A stretch of 64,000 nucleotides of DNA, from assembly GCF_001028705.1 (NCBI RefSeq), contig NZ_CP011770.1, positions 2,111,501-2,175,500 on the forward strand. The letters run 5' to 3'. The notes beneath the pieces are model-generated. The model was given only the letters and a program-made list of their open reading frames with translations, was not told the origin of the DNA and did not search any database. This document shows, one piece after another, positions 44,679 through 53,761 of this stretch. The stretch's first letter is position 1. Each line of letters starts with the position of its first letter. The stretch is from Croceicoccus naphthovorans. Lineage in GTDB: Bacteria; Pseudomonadota; Alphaproteobacteria; Sphingomonadales; Sphingomonadaceae. A program made the position numbers and the translations under genes.

Positions 44679-45655
44679 GCACGTCTCTGCGCATGTCCGG
44701 CTCTCCGGCTCTCCGTAAATCCGCTTTGGCGATGATGCTGCTCTCGGCAACGATGCTGGCGGGCTGCGCGACCTTCAAACCACCCACCATCAGTTACGAC
44801 AGTGACGTGCCGCCGCTCCCAGCCGTGCCGGCACCAGTCACGGAACAGCCGCCGCGTCCGCTGCACACGCCTCCTGCCTGGACGGTCGCGCATGGTGGAA
44901 CCGCCGCGAATACGCCGAGCGGCCGCGTGGAAAGCGCCAATGCTGCGGCGCGTGTCGAACCGCGACGCGAGGGCTATTATAACGCCATCCAGATCTATCC
45001 CTGGAGCGAAGGCGCGCTTTACCAAGTCTATGCCGCGCCCGGCCAGATCACCAACATCGCGCTCGAGCCGGGCGAAAGCCTGACCGGCGCAGGTCCAATC
45101 GCCGCCGGTGACACCGCCCGCTGGATCATCGGTGATACCGAAAGCGGTTCCGGCCTCTCGCGGCGCGTCCACATCCTCGTCAAACCGACGCGCCCCGACA
45201 TCACCACGAACCTTGTCATCACGACCGACCGCCGCATCTACATGCTTGAGCTGAGGGCGGAGGCGAAACCCTATATGCCGGCCGTTGCCTGGGCTTATCC
45301 CGCACCACCGGCATCGCAACGCGGGACGGTCCCTGCGACGCCTATCCTTCCCGCTGCCGGCGCGCGTCACTACCGCTACGGCCTCACCGGCGACACGCCG
45401 CCCTGGCGGCCGGTCGCCGTCTATGACGACGGCAGGCGTGTGTATGTCGAATTTCCACGCGGCATCGCTCAAGGCGAGATGCCGCCGATCTTCGTCCTCG
45501 GCACCGACGGCGAGCCGCAGCTCGTCAACAGCCGCATCTACCAAAACATCCTGATCGTAGACCGCATCTTCGGAGCCGCCGAACTGCGCCTCGGCAGCGG
45601 CAAGCAACAGCAGACCGTCAGGATCGTGCGAACCGATGGGAAACCTGCATCATGA
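44675..45655 (+). CDS. trbG: TrbG, VirB9-like lipoprotein-type channel protein
   Basis: A 326-residue outer-channel protein. The N-terminus has a lipobox (MLLSATMLAGC), so it is likely lipid-anchored. The body has the VirB9 blocks YNAIQIYPWSEGALYQVYAA, NIALEPGESL, ITTDRRIYMLELRA and VYVEFPRGIAQGEMPPIFVL. With TrbI it forms the outer core. The start at 44675 overlaps the trbF stop; a longer frame from 44561 is an artefact. Confidence 0.92.
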   Translation: MSTSLRMSGSPALRKSALAMMLLSATMLAGCATFKPPTISYDSDVPPLPAVPAPVTEQPPRPLHTPPAWTVAHGGTAANTPSGRVESANAAARVEPRREGYYNAIQIYPWSEGALYQVYAAPGQITNIALEPGESLTGAGPIAAGDTARWIIGDTESGSGLSRRVHILVKPTRPDITTNLVITTDRRIYMLELRAEAKPYMPAVAWAYPAPPASQRGTVPATPILPAAGARHYRYGLTGDTPPWRPVAVYDDGRRVYVEFPRGIAQGEMPPIFVLGTDGEPQLVNSRIYQNILIVDRIFGAAELRLGSGKQQQTVRIVRTDGKPAS

Positions 45656-46836
45656 ACGACACCGACCACGACAATGCCGAACCGCTGGACCAATCGACGC
45701 CCGTCGTCGATACGTCATCATCCATGCGTCTGCGGGCGGAACCTCCGCGTGTCACCCGGCTGTCCCGCAAAGTGCTCGCCGGCGTCGCCGCGGTTGCCCT
45801 CGTCGGTATCGGCGGCTCTCTCATCTACGCGCTCCAGACCCGCGATCCCGGCAAGAGCGCCGACGAACTCTATTCGACCGACAACCGCACCACGGCCGAC
45901 GGCCTAGCCGGCCTGCCACGCGATTACACCGGCCCGGTCCTCGGCCCGGCGCTGCCTGGAGACCTCGGCCGCCCAATCGTCAGCGCGCAAAATCAGGGGC
46001 ATCCTGTCGTGCCGCCCGCCATGGCGGCGCCGGGGCCTGATCCCGAGGAACAACGTCGCCTCGCCGAGTTGGAGGCCGCACGCACCAGCCGCGTGTTTTT
46101 CCAGGCCGGTCCGGCCGCAACGTCGGCGACCGCTGGCCCGAATGTCCCAGGATTTGCCGGCGTGGGAGCTGGCACACAACCTGGTGCCGAGACGGCTCAA
46201 GATCGACAACTCGCGTTCCTCAATGCTCCCGTCGACCGCCGCACCATTGCGGCCGACCGCATCATGGCGCCAGCATCGCCCTATGTTCTCCAGGCGGGCG
46301 CGGTCATCTCTGCCGCCCTCATCACCGGCATCCGCTCCGATCTGCCTGGACAAATCACCGCGCAGGTGACGGAGAACATCTACGATAGCCCGACCGGCCG
46401 CATCCTCGTCATCCCACAGGGCACGCGGATCATCGGCCAATACGACAATAGCGTCCAATACGGGCAGAGCCGCGTGCTTCTCGTCTGGAACAGGCTCATT
46501 CTCCCGAACGGCCGGTCCATTGTGCTCGAACGACAACCCGGAGCCGATACCCACGGCTATGCCGGTCTGGAAGACGGCGTCGATTACCATTGGTGGGATC
46601 TCGCCAAAGCGGCGGGGCTCTCGACGCTTCTGTCAGTCGGGTCCGAGCTTGCCATCGATGATCAGGACCGGCTCCTGCGCGCCATCCGCAATGGCGGTCA
46701 GGACACGATCAATGATGCTGGCCAGCAGATCGTTCGGCGCCAGCTCAACGTCGCGCCGACACTGACGATCCGGCCCGGCTTCCCTGTCCGCGTGATCGTC
46801 ACCCGCGACCTCGTCCTCGAACCTTACGGAGGCTGA
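45652..46836 (+). CDS. trbI: TrbI, VirB10-like channel protein
   Basis: A 394-residue protein with one N-terminal helix (VLAGVAAVALVGIGGSLIYA), a Pro-rich periplasmic linker and a C-terminal beta domain: AGAVISAALITGIRSDLPGQ, ILVIPQGTRIIGQYD, and VDYHWWDLAKAAGLSTLLSV. It spans the periplasm and opens the outer-membrane pore. It closes the trb set. Confidence 0.93.
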   Translation: MNDTDHDNAEPLDQSTPVVDTSSSMRLRAEPPRVTRLSRKVLAGVAAVALVGIGGSLIYALQTRDPGKSADELYSTDNRTTADGLAGLPRDYTGPVLGPALPGDLGRPIVSAQNQGHPVVPPAMAAPGPDPEEQRRLAELEAARTSRVFFQAGPAATSATAGPNVPGFAGVGAGTQPGAETAQDRQLAFLNAPVDRRTIAADRIMAPASPYVLQAGAVISAALITGIRSDLPGQITAQVTENIYDSPTGRILVIPQGTRIIGQYDNSVQYGQSRVLLVWNRLILPNGRSIVLERQPGADTHGYAGLEDGVDYHWWDLAKAAGLSTLLSVGSELAIDDQDRLLRAIRNGGQDTINDAGQQIVRRQLNVAPTLTIRPGFPVRVIVTRDLVLEPYGG

Positions 46837-46837
46837 C

Positions 46838-47077
46838 ATGACGAAATTGAAGCTCGGCCCGATCACCGAGGAAAAGCCGGTGAAGGCGACGCTGGAACTG
46901 CCCGCTTCGCTTCACCGGGATCTCGCGGCATATGCCGAGTTGCTGGGAAGGCAGACCGGCCAGCCCGTGCGCGATCCCGTCCAGTTGATTGTACCGATGC
47001 TGGAGCGCTTCATCGCCACCGATCGCGGGTTCGCCAAGGCCCGGCGCGCGAAGCCTGCGGGCGATGTCAGTTCATAA
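46838..47077 (+). CDS. DUF2274 protein
   Basis: A 79-residue protein (TKLKLGPITEEKPVKATLEL, LHRDLAAYAELLGRQTGQPV). DUF2274 proteins regularly follow trbI; the KATLELPASLHRDLAAYAE stretch resembles a ribbon-helix-helix. It may act as a transcription factor of the trb operon; this is inference. Its end overlaps the end of the convergent LysR gene by 6 bases. Confidence 0.85.
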   Translation: MTKLKLGPITEEKPVKATLELPASLHRDLAAYAELLGRQTGQPVRDPVQLIVPMLERFIATDRGFAKARRAKPAGDVSS

Positions 47078-47971
47078 ATCCAAGCCCTGACGACGCGCCA
47101 TCGTCTTCGCCATGCTGACAAAGCGCCTGAGCGCCGGATTGTCGTTCTTTGGCGACCACACGCCGTTGAAGGGAAGGACTTCGCCGATAATCGGCCGATA
47201 GCAGATGCCCGGCACATGGGCTGCTGTCGCCGCCTCGCTCATAACTGTAAGCCCGCTGCCGATCGCGACGAGCGTCAACAGATTGTCGCGCCCGACAAAC
47301 TGCGCCTGAATCTTCGGGTGATGGCCGAGATCGGCGACCCGCTGGACCAGATAGTCATGGACTTCCTGGCCCGGCGGTACATCGCTGACGATGAAGGTCT
47401 CGTGCGCCAGATCATGCCACCTCACCTCCTCCTTCCGGGCAAGGGCGTGTGCTTCCGGCAGCACCACGAAAACACGTTCCGACCAGAGGTAGGTGGTCTC
47501 GCATCGGGGCCACTCCAATGTCCCCGTCAGAAAGGCGATGTCCAACCGGAACTGCCGGATCGCGGCGACATGCTCCGCGGGATTGCCATCGGCAACCTCG
47601 ACATGCACGCCGGGATGCTCTGCGGCGAACGTCCGGAGAAGATCTTGCAGGAACCCCGAGGCCAGGGACGAGAAGATGCCCACACGCAATTGACCTTCCG
47701 TGCCGCGCCCCACCGCGTCCACGATCTCCGCGCCTTCATTGATGTATCGAAGAACCTTTTGGGCTTTCGACAAAAGGCGCTGTCCGGCAACGGTCAGGCA
47801 TACACCGCCGCTGTGACGGTGAAACAGTGCCGAGCCGAGCCCGTCTTCCATGTCGCGTATCCGGCGGCTGATCGTGGACTCCTGGACGCCCAACGCTACG
47901 CCCGCCTTGCGGAAACTCCCATGCTCGGAAGCCGCCACGAAATACCGCAGATGTCGAAAATTCATACTCAC
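47072..47971 (-). CDS. LysR family transcriptional regulator (second)
   Basis: A 299-residue LysR-type regulator: FRHLRYFVAASEHGSFRKAG, VALGVQESTISRRIRDMEDG (winged helix), and an effector domain from LRVGIFSSLASGFLQDLLRT. A LysR gene facing the DUF2274 gene is frequent at this end of the element's core, so it may belong to the backbone. The target genes are unknown. It lies back to back with the fragmentary DUF6361-like gene on its right. Confidence 0.88.
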   Translation of the reverse strand: MSMNFRHLRYFVAASEHGSFRKAGVALGVQESTISRRIRDMEDGLGSALFHRHSGGVCLTVAGQRLLSKAQKVLRYINEGAEIVDAVGRGTEGQLRVGIFSSLASGFLQDLLRTFAAEHPGVHVEVADGNPAEHVAAIRQFRLDIAFLTGTLEWPRCETTYLWSERVFVVLPEAHALARKEEVRWHDLAHETFIVSDVPPGQEVHDYLVQRVADLGHHPKIQAQFVGRDNLLTLVAIGSGLTVMSEAATAAHVPGICYRPIIGEVLPFNGVWSPKNDNPALRRFVSMAKTMARRQGLDL

Positions 47972-48197
47972 ACCTGGAAATCGTCCGGGGAGCCCCCTTA
48001 TCCCGAATGCCTGACAAAGACGCTGCGAGGCTTGTCAAAGCGATTTCCCAGCGTGGCGACAAAGTTCGTCGGCGCTCCCCGGCCATACCAGAGAGCGCCG
48101 ACCGGCTATCACTCTACGGATTTCGCCGGAGCAGATCTATCTCGCAACCAAGCTGCGCGCCGTTCGCTCGCCGACGGATCCGGGCGAGCCATCGCTG

Positions 48198-48749
48198 TTG
48201 TCGAAGCTGGTCGGAAAGCCGCTCGGCGAGGCGGATCACTGCTGGGACAGCGAAATTCTCGCACTTGCCGGTAAGGAGGCCGCCATGCTGAAGCGGGCCG
48301 GCCAGGCGGCGGCGCTGTCCGCGATTGGCAGGGCAATTTATGCGGCTCAGGTCGAGACACTCAAGGAAACACGCGACAAGCGACCACAGCCAAATTTGCA
48401 CCGCGCCGCGCTGAAAGACGCAGTCGAGCAATGGGGAGGGATTGCCGCCCGGCTGGATATGGACCTGTTTCTCGCCGAAATCGGGCACCTCCCGCCTGCG
48501 GTTGAGGGCGTGTTGCAAGAAACTTCGGCCTGGGTTCGGGCAAATAGCAAGGATCCGATGCCGCTGCTCGACGTGTATGCGCGGGCGGAGGTCAGCAGGA
48601 AGGATGATCGCGCGCGTCTCGCCAGCAACCAGTTCGGCGTGGATCGGCGCATGGAATGGCAAGGCGAGCGCCATGGTCGCGCCGAGCCGCTCCATTATCG
48701 CTGGGGGAACGTGAAACGGCTCCTGCGTGATCTGGAAGCTGTCGCATGA
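48198..48749 (+). CDS. DUF6361-like protein, N-terminally shortened
   Basis: A 183-residue reading from the first ATG; the same frame can be read back to about 48120 (ISPEQIYLATKLRAVR, PGEPSLLSKLVGKPL), so coding sequence seems to start earlier. The pattern (WDSEILALAGKEAAMLKRAG, ending LHYRWGNVKRLLRDLEAV) resembles the C-terminal half of DUF6361 proteins, which have about 400 residues. The N-terminal half is missing; the LysR gene occupies that space. It overlaps the phospholipase D-like gene by ATGA. Family assignment is by memory of the pattern and moderate only. Confidence 0.5.
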   Translation: MSKLVGKPLGEADHCWDSEILALAGKEAAMLKRAGQAAALSAIGRAIYAAQVETLKETRDKRPQPNLHRAALKDAVEQWGGIAARLDMDLFLAEIGHLPPAVEGVLQETSAWVRANSKDPMPLLDVYARAEVSRKDDRARLASNQFGVDRRMEWQGERHGRAEPLHYRWGNVKRLLRDLEAVA

Positions 48750-50551
48750 GCGATCGGCAAGCTTGGCACGGCCAACCCTACCTCGACGAACTGCGGCCCG
48801 GGCGATTGGAGACGGTCAAGCTCGCGTTGTTCGCGACCTACTCGGTCGACCTGTCTGCGGTCGCTGCGGCGTTGCTCGCCCTGATCGGTCGTAACAATGA
48901 CAAGGGCAGTGGAACGGCCGTCGATTTTGCCGAAGCGATCGACAGGCTGCGCGATCACGTCAAGATCATCATCCAGCGCGGGCGGATCGCGCGCCCGGTC
49001 GCTCTCCCCCGGATCGCGGGCATCCTCGATCAGTTCATCGTTGAGCGACCCCACGATGAATACGAGCGTAGCTGGCATCCGAAGATTGCTTTGGTTGCCT
49101 ATAACTGCCCCAAAGGGGAAACCCGCTGGAAGCTCTGGATTGGCAGCCGGAACCTCACGCGATCACAGGATCTCGACGCCGGCGTTTTGCTGGACGGCAG
49201 CGAAAAGCGCGCGAAGGGGCGGGTTCGGCTCCCTGGCGTCGGTGCTCTCGGGAGCACTCTCGCACGCTGCGCATCGCGCGAGGATGCCGATGACATCTCG
49301 GAGCAACTGGAGGCGATCTGGTGGGATGCGCCGGACGGTTTTCGCCTACGCGGCCTCCTCAATGGGCTGGATGAAGGTGTTCCCTTGCCAGCGGAGCCGC
49401 CATCCCGGGCGGTCGATGGCATAACGATCATCAGCCCATTCCTGTCGCCCGACTTCCTGAAAAAGGCAGGCAACTGGGGGGCTGCGGGATCCAGAACGCT
49501 GATTTCGTCGATGCCGGCTCTTGCCGATATGGCCGGCCGGTCCAGGACCTCGCTGACCGGTTTCTCGAAGATCCTGGCCTATGCGGCGCCGGACGTGCTC
49601 GCTGACGAGTCCACGCTCGCTCTGCCCGGCACCGAACCTGTGGCCGAAGATGATGTGGAGCCGGCGCCCCTTGCTCTCCATGCGAAAATCTTCTGCTTCC
49701 ACTCGGGTGAAAAGACCATCTTGAGGGTCGGGAGCGCCAATGCGACCGAAAGGGCATGGTCGGGACGCAACTCGGAAATCATGGTCGAACTCGAAGCGGG
49801 CGAGGCGTTCGCTTCCGGCCTGGCGTTCCTCGTCGGTAAGGCCACGCCCGTCACCATAGAGGAACTCGCCGCCACAGATATGCGCAGCACAAGTACGGCC
49901 GATGCTCTGGAAGAGTCACGCAAGGCGCTCATGGCCTCCTGGAACCCGCTTCTGCGCCGCGACGGAGAATGCTTCTCGATCGATGCGCAGGCGGTTCCTT
50001 CGCTTGCCTACCCGGACCATGTGCTGCACGCCGGATCTGCAAATGGCGACCTGCTGCCTTGGCTGCCCGATGCCGCCCGCCTCAATCTTGGGTCGATCCC
50101 CTTGTCACTTCAGTCTGCCTTCATTCAGGTGCGGATAAGCGGCCCAGACGGCAATTTGCGATGGATGCAGCGCGTCACCGTCGATCCGCCTCTCGAAGCG
50201 CAGCGGGATCTAGCCGCCCTGGCCAGCCACATGGGGCTCCGCGCATTCCATGACTGGATGCGGGCGATGCTTGGCGGCGACACGCTTCCGGTCGGTGGCG
50301 GTGCATGGGATGAAGATGTCGGATCGCGGGGCAACCGTCCCCAAGGCCTGGGTTATGACCGCCTTACATTGGAGGATATTCTCACGGCTTGGGCACGCGA
50401 TCGCAAAGCCTTCGGCCGGGTCGATCGCCATTTTGCGCCCTATGTGGATGCGCTGCTCGCCCACGGCGAAAATCTGAGCGAAGCGGAGCGAGCTGACTTG
50501 AACGAACTCGCTCAGATCTGGGCCATCGCGCGCTCCCGGCTTGTCTCATGA
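48746..50551 (+). CDS. phospholipase D-like nuclease-type protein
   Basis: A 601-residue protein with two HKD-like motifs. One is WHPKIALVAY (near residue 110) with GSRNLTRSQDLDAG (near 132), the other LHAKIFCFHSG (near 310) with GSANATERAW (near 328) and NSEIMVEL. Proteins of this fold include nucleases of restriction and DISARM-type systems (DrmC). Its gene is coupled to the DUF6361-like gene before and the helicase gene after, so the three probably act as one system against foreign DNA. No nuclease activity is shown by sequence alone. Confidence 0.75.
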   Translation: MSDRQAWHGQPYLDELRPGRLETVKLALFATYSVDLSAVAAALLALIGRNNDKGSGTAVDFAEAIDRLRDHVKIIIQRGRIARPVALPRIAGILDQFIVERPHDEYERSWHPKIALVAYNCPKGETRWKLWIGSRNLTRSQDLDAGVLLDGSEKRAKGRVRLPGVGALGSTLARCASREDADDISEQLEAIWWDAPDGFRLRGLLNGLDEGVPLPAEPPSRAVDGITIISPFLSPDFLKKAGNWGAAGSRTLISSMPALADMAGRSRTSLTGFSKILAYAAPDVLADESTLALPGTEPVAEDDVEPAPLALHAKIFCFHSGEKTILRVGSANATERAWSGRNSEIMVELEAGEAFASGLAFLVGKATPVTIEELAATDMRSTSTADALEESRKALMASWNPLLRRDGECFSIDAQAVPSLAYPDHVLHAGSANGDLLPWLPDAARLNLGSIPLSLQSAFIQVRISGPDGNLRWMQRVTVDPPLEAQRDLAALASHMGLRAFHDWMRAMLGGDTLPVGGGAWDEDVGSRGNRPQGLGYDRLTLEDILTAWARDRKAFGRVDRHFAPYVDALLAHGENLSEAERADLNELAQIWAIARSRLVS

Positions 50552-53500
50552 GCGCAAGATCGAAACCCTTCCAGGCCGCAACGGTAAAGGCTGCAACTGC
50601 CGCTCTGTCGGGAGGCAACGCACTGCGCCGATTCCTTGTCGCGGACGAAGTCGGCCTCGGGAAGACCGTCGTCGCCCGAGATACGCTTGCGGCACTGGCG
50701 AGCAAAGCGCGCAAGTTCACGGTCTATTATATTACGAGCGGGCTCAAAGTCGCGGACCAGAATAAGGTCGAACTGCTGCGCTTCCTCGAGAAGGACGATG
50801 CCAAGGACGCACTCTCCATCATCGACCGCGTCGGTCTCATTCCGTTCGAGGAAAAGCGCAAGGGAAAGCTGCGGCTCTACGCCTTTACACCCACCACATC
50901 ATTCTCCAGCTCGCAGCGCCTCTACGGCGGCAAGGCTGTCGAGCGCGCGTTCGTCAAGCTCCTGTTGGACGAACTATACCCCGGCCTGACCGCAGCCTTT
51001 CCTGAAGGCTATATCGAATATGGCGCAACGTCCGGCTGGCCATGGGCGTGCGAGGAAGCTCAGGGCAAGTTCGACAATGTCTCCGCCCTTTTCAAGGCGG
51101 CCTATGGCCGAGCGTTACGCGCGGAATTTGGCAAGCCGGCCCGCGAAAACATTCTGCACGCGATCGTGACCAGCAAACATGGTCAGAGCTTGGGCCGGAT
51201 GCGGAAGGCGCTCGCTCAAGCCGCTCTGGATTCCGCCCCGCCCGATCTCGTAATTTTCGACGAGTTCCAATGCTATCGCGAACTGCTCAATGCAGGCGCC
51301 GATAATCCCCTGGCGCGGCAACTGCTGGCGGGAACAGATGGCGGGACGCCGCCGCCGATCCTCCTCCTGTCCGCCACGCCCTACCGTTTCTATGCCGAGC
51401 GCTGGGAAAGCGGCGCTGGGGCTGCCCCCCATGTCGAATTTTTCGAGATTATCGAGTTTCTGGGCGGGCCGGCTGTACGCGCCGAGGCCGAATCCCAATT
51501 TCGTCGTTTTGGCGATCTGTTGCATTTGATCGGCCACCTGCCTCCCGATGGCCGCACGGCGGCGATCGAAGAGGCGCAAGCGCTCAAGCACCATCTTGAG
51601 GCGCTTCTCACACCGCTCATGTCGCGGACCGAGCGTCCGGTTTCCGACCATGCCGGAGAGCCTGCGCCGCCGTCCGTAAGGATCGAGCCCCACGATCTCG
51701 ACGTCTATCGCCATTTCACCGACCATGTGTCGCCCAAGCTCGCAGGCAGCGCGATCGCCTACTGGCTGTCAGTGCCACTCCCTGCGCAAGCGTTGGGGGA
51801 CCGATACCAGATTTCTCGCGACATAGATTTTCCGGCCACGCGCAGCGTCCCCCGGCTCGGAGTCACCAATTGCTTCAAGCCGCCCAAAGAGGGTTGGGGA
51901 AGCGCCAAGCTCCGTGCCCTCAACGGCCTTGTGCCAACGGAGGCCCTTGCCCTGCCGTGGGTGTTGCCGTCGCTGACTTGGTGGACGCCTTCCGGCCCAT
52001 GGGCAAAGGTGACGCAATCGCCCAAGATGCTGATCTTCAGCCGATTCAGGGCCACACCGCAAAGCCTGGCAGCCCTTGTCAGCCTTGAGGTCGAGCGCAA
52101 ATGCGTGGCGAAAAGCAATCTTCCCTACGCTGCCGCGTGGAAGAAACGCCACCTGAACCCGAAGCCGAACCAAGGCCCGACGCTCGCCCTGTTTCACCCG
52201 AGCCCTTTCCTGATCCGCGCTGTCGATCCCCTAGATGTGAAGGGCAAGGCTGCGATCAAGCAGATCAGGGCCAGGGCGCGGCAGCAGATTATTCAGGCGC
52301 TGCCCCCGTCCATCGCGCCGGAGGCTCCGAATGCGCGAAGCAACCGACGACGCAAACCGGCGTGGGCGATCCTCGCGGCCATTGAGCGCGCGCAAAAGGC
52401 GCCGCTGGCTCGGGAGTTCGCGGCGGTCCAGAAGAACTGGGGTCGGGTCGCCCCGAAGGATGCAACACTTCAAACCTTGCTCAAGCAGCGCCAAGAGGCC
52501 GAGGCGATCACCTGGCTAAGCCGGTGGGAGCTGGACGCTCTGGTGGATATGGCTCTCGGCGCCCCTGGCGTCGTGACGGGCCGAGCACTCTATCGCCACC
52601 TTCCTGAGCTTTTCGATTACCAGGAGCAGCATTTCGCGCGCCTTGTGCGCTTCTGCTGGACGCGGCTGCGCACCTATCTGGATCGCCCCGTTTTCTGGTC
52701 GATCTTGCCCGGCGAGGACGCCACGCAGAAATATCAGAATGCGTGCGTTGATGGCTGCCTGGAAGCCGTCCTCGACGAACATTTCTGGCTGCGCAAATCC
52801 AAGGTCAATCCTGATGGACTGATCGAGGATCTGTCGGCGGCGCTTGCAGCGAACGTCGGCACTTTCGGGTTCAAGGGCGCGAAGAAAAAGGACAAGATCC
52901 GTATCCGCTGTCACGCTGCGGTGCCGTTTGGAGGCACCGAGACAGAGACTCATCGGCAGGATCATGATGTCAATGAACCGCCACCGGCGCGCTCTGAGGA
53001 AATCCGCAGCGCGTTCAATACGCCGTTCTGGCCCCATGTCCTGGCAACGACCTCTGTCGGACAGGAAGGTCTCGACTTCCATAGCTGGTGCGACCGGCTG
53101 GGCCACTGGGATCTTTGTTCCAGCCCGGTTGACCTGGAGCAACGCGAAGGTCGCGTCCAGCGCTTCGGCGGACTGACTGTCCGACAACCGCTCGCCCGAA
53201 AACTAGGCGAACAAGCGTTGGCGCAGGCACGCGGCCAAGCATCGTCGCCGTGGGACATCATCGCACGCGACGCCGACAAGGCGTTCGCGGACGACAAAAC
53301 CGGCCTCAGCCCCTGGTGGGCGATGGAAGGTGCGGAACTGAAGCGACATTTGTTCGCGCTCCCCCAAAGTCGCGATATTGATCGATTCGCAAAGTTGAGG
53401 ACGCAGAGGCTGCTCTATCGCCTCGCTTTGGGGCAGCCGGACCAGGAGGATCTTGTCGATCTCCTGACCCATCACGACGTGGAAACGACGCGGTCGCTGA

Positions 53501-53556
53501 AAGCATTGACCCTCGATCTTTCGGCATTCTCACGACAGAAACACCGCGATGAATAG
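50548..53556 (+). CDS. SNF2-like superfamily 2 helicase, probable defence protein
   Basis: A 1,002-residue helicase. Motif I ADEVGLGKTVVARD starts near residue 32, motif II is DEFQ near 237 (VIFDEFQCYREL), motif III LLLSATPYRFY near 274. Motif V TTSVGQEGLDFHSW lies near 832 and motif VI LEQREGRVQRFGG near 864. A large insertion lies between the two ATPase halves. The DEFQ box and the neighbouring PLD-like protein recall helicase-nuclease defence systems, but the exact trio is not one I can name. It overlaps the previous gene by ATGA and ends the operon. Confidence 0.8.
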   Translation: MSARSKPFQAATVKAATAALSGGNALRRFLVADEVGLGKTVVARDTLAALASKARKFTVYYITSGLKVADQNKVELLRFLEKDDAKDALSIIDRVGLIPFEEKRKGKLRLYAFTPTTSFSSSQRLYGGKAVERAFVKLLLDELYPGLTAAFPEGYIEYGATSGWPWACEEAQGKFDNVSALFKAAYGRALRAEFGKPARENILHAIVTSKHGQSLGRMRKALAQAALDSAPPDLVIFDEFQCYRELLNAGADNPLARQLLAGTDGGTPPPILLLSATPYRFYAERWESGAGAAPHVEFFEIIEFLGGPAVRAEAESQFRRFGDLLHLIGHLPPDGRTAAIEEAQALKHHLEALLTPLMSRTERPVSDHAGEPAPPSVRIEPHDLDVYRHFTDHVSPKLAGSAIAYWLSVPLPAQALGDRYQISRDIDFPATRSVPRLGVTNCFKPPKEGWGSAKLRALNGLVPTEALALPWVLPSLTWWTPSGPWAKVTQSPKMLIFSRFRATPQSLAALVSLEVERKCVAKSNLPYAAAWKKRHLNPKPNQGPTLALFHPSPFLIRAVDPLDVKGKAAIKQIRARARQQIIQALPPSIAPEAPNARSNRRRKPAWAILAAIERAQKAPLAREFAAVQKNWGRVAPKDATLQTLLKQRQEAEAITWLSRWELDALVDMALGAPGVVTGRALYRHLPELFDYQEQHFARLVRFCWTRLRTYLDRPVFWSILPGEDATQKYQNACVDGCLEAVLDEHFWLRKSKVNPDGLIEDLSAALAANVGTFGFKGAKKKDKIRIRCHAAVPFGGTETETHRQDHDVNEPPPARSEEIRSAFNTPFWPHVLATTSVGQEGLDFHSWCDRLGHWDLCSSPVDLEQREGRVQRFGGLTVRQPLARKLGEQALAQARGQASSPWDIIARDADKAFADDKTGLSPWWAMEGAELKRHLFALPQSRDIDRFAKLRTQRLLYRLALGQPDQEDLVDLLTHHDVETTRSLKALTLDLSAFSRQKHRDE

Positions 53557-53557
53557 C

Positions 53558-53588
53558 GGGCGTGCCGGCCGGCGCGTCCGGCACACCC
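53558..53588 (+). terminator. hairpin after the helicase gene
   Basis: GTGCCGG (53562-53568) and CCGGCAC (53578-53584) form a perfect stem, extended by GGG/CCC with one mismatch, just after the helicase stop. There is no T run. The remaining bases to 53761 hold nothing recognisable. Confidence 0.5.
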
Positions 53589-53761
53589 GTCCTGTTCATG
53601 CGGGGCAACAAGCTACCCCTCATGCGGCTGGCTATATGTGGACCAGCCTAGTGGGCTTCATGCGGGTTCGCCGCCATTCCCACCACCATGCTTGATCCGC
53701 CCCACGGTGCGGCTTCTCCCATGGTCCCCGCGCTTATCGGGTCCGGGTCCCCATATCTGAC

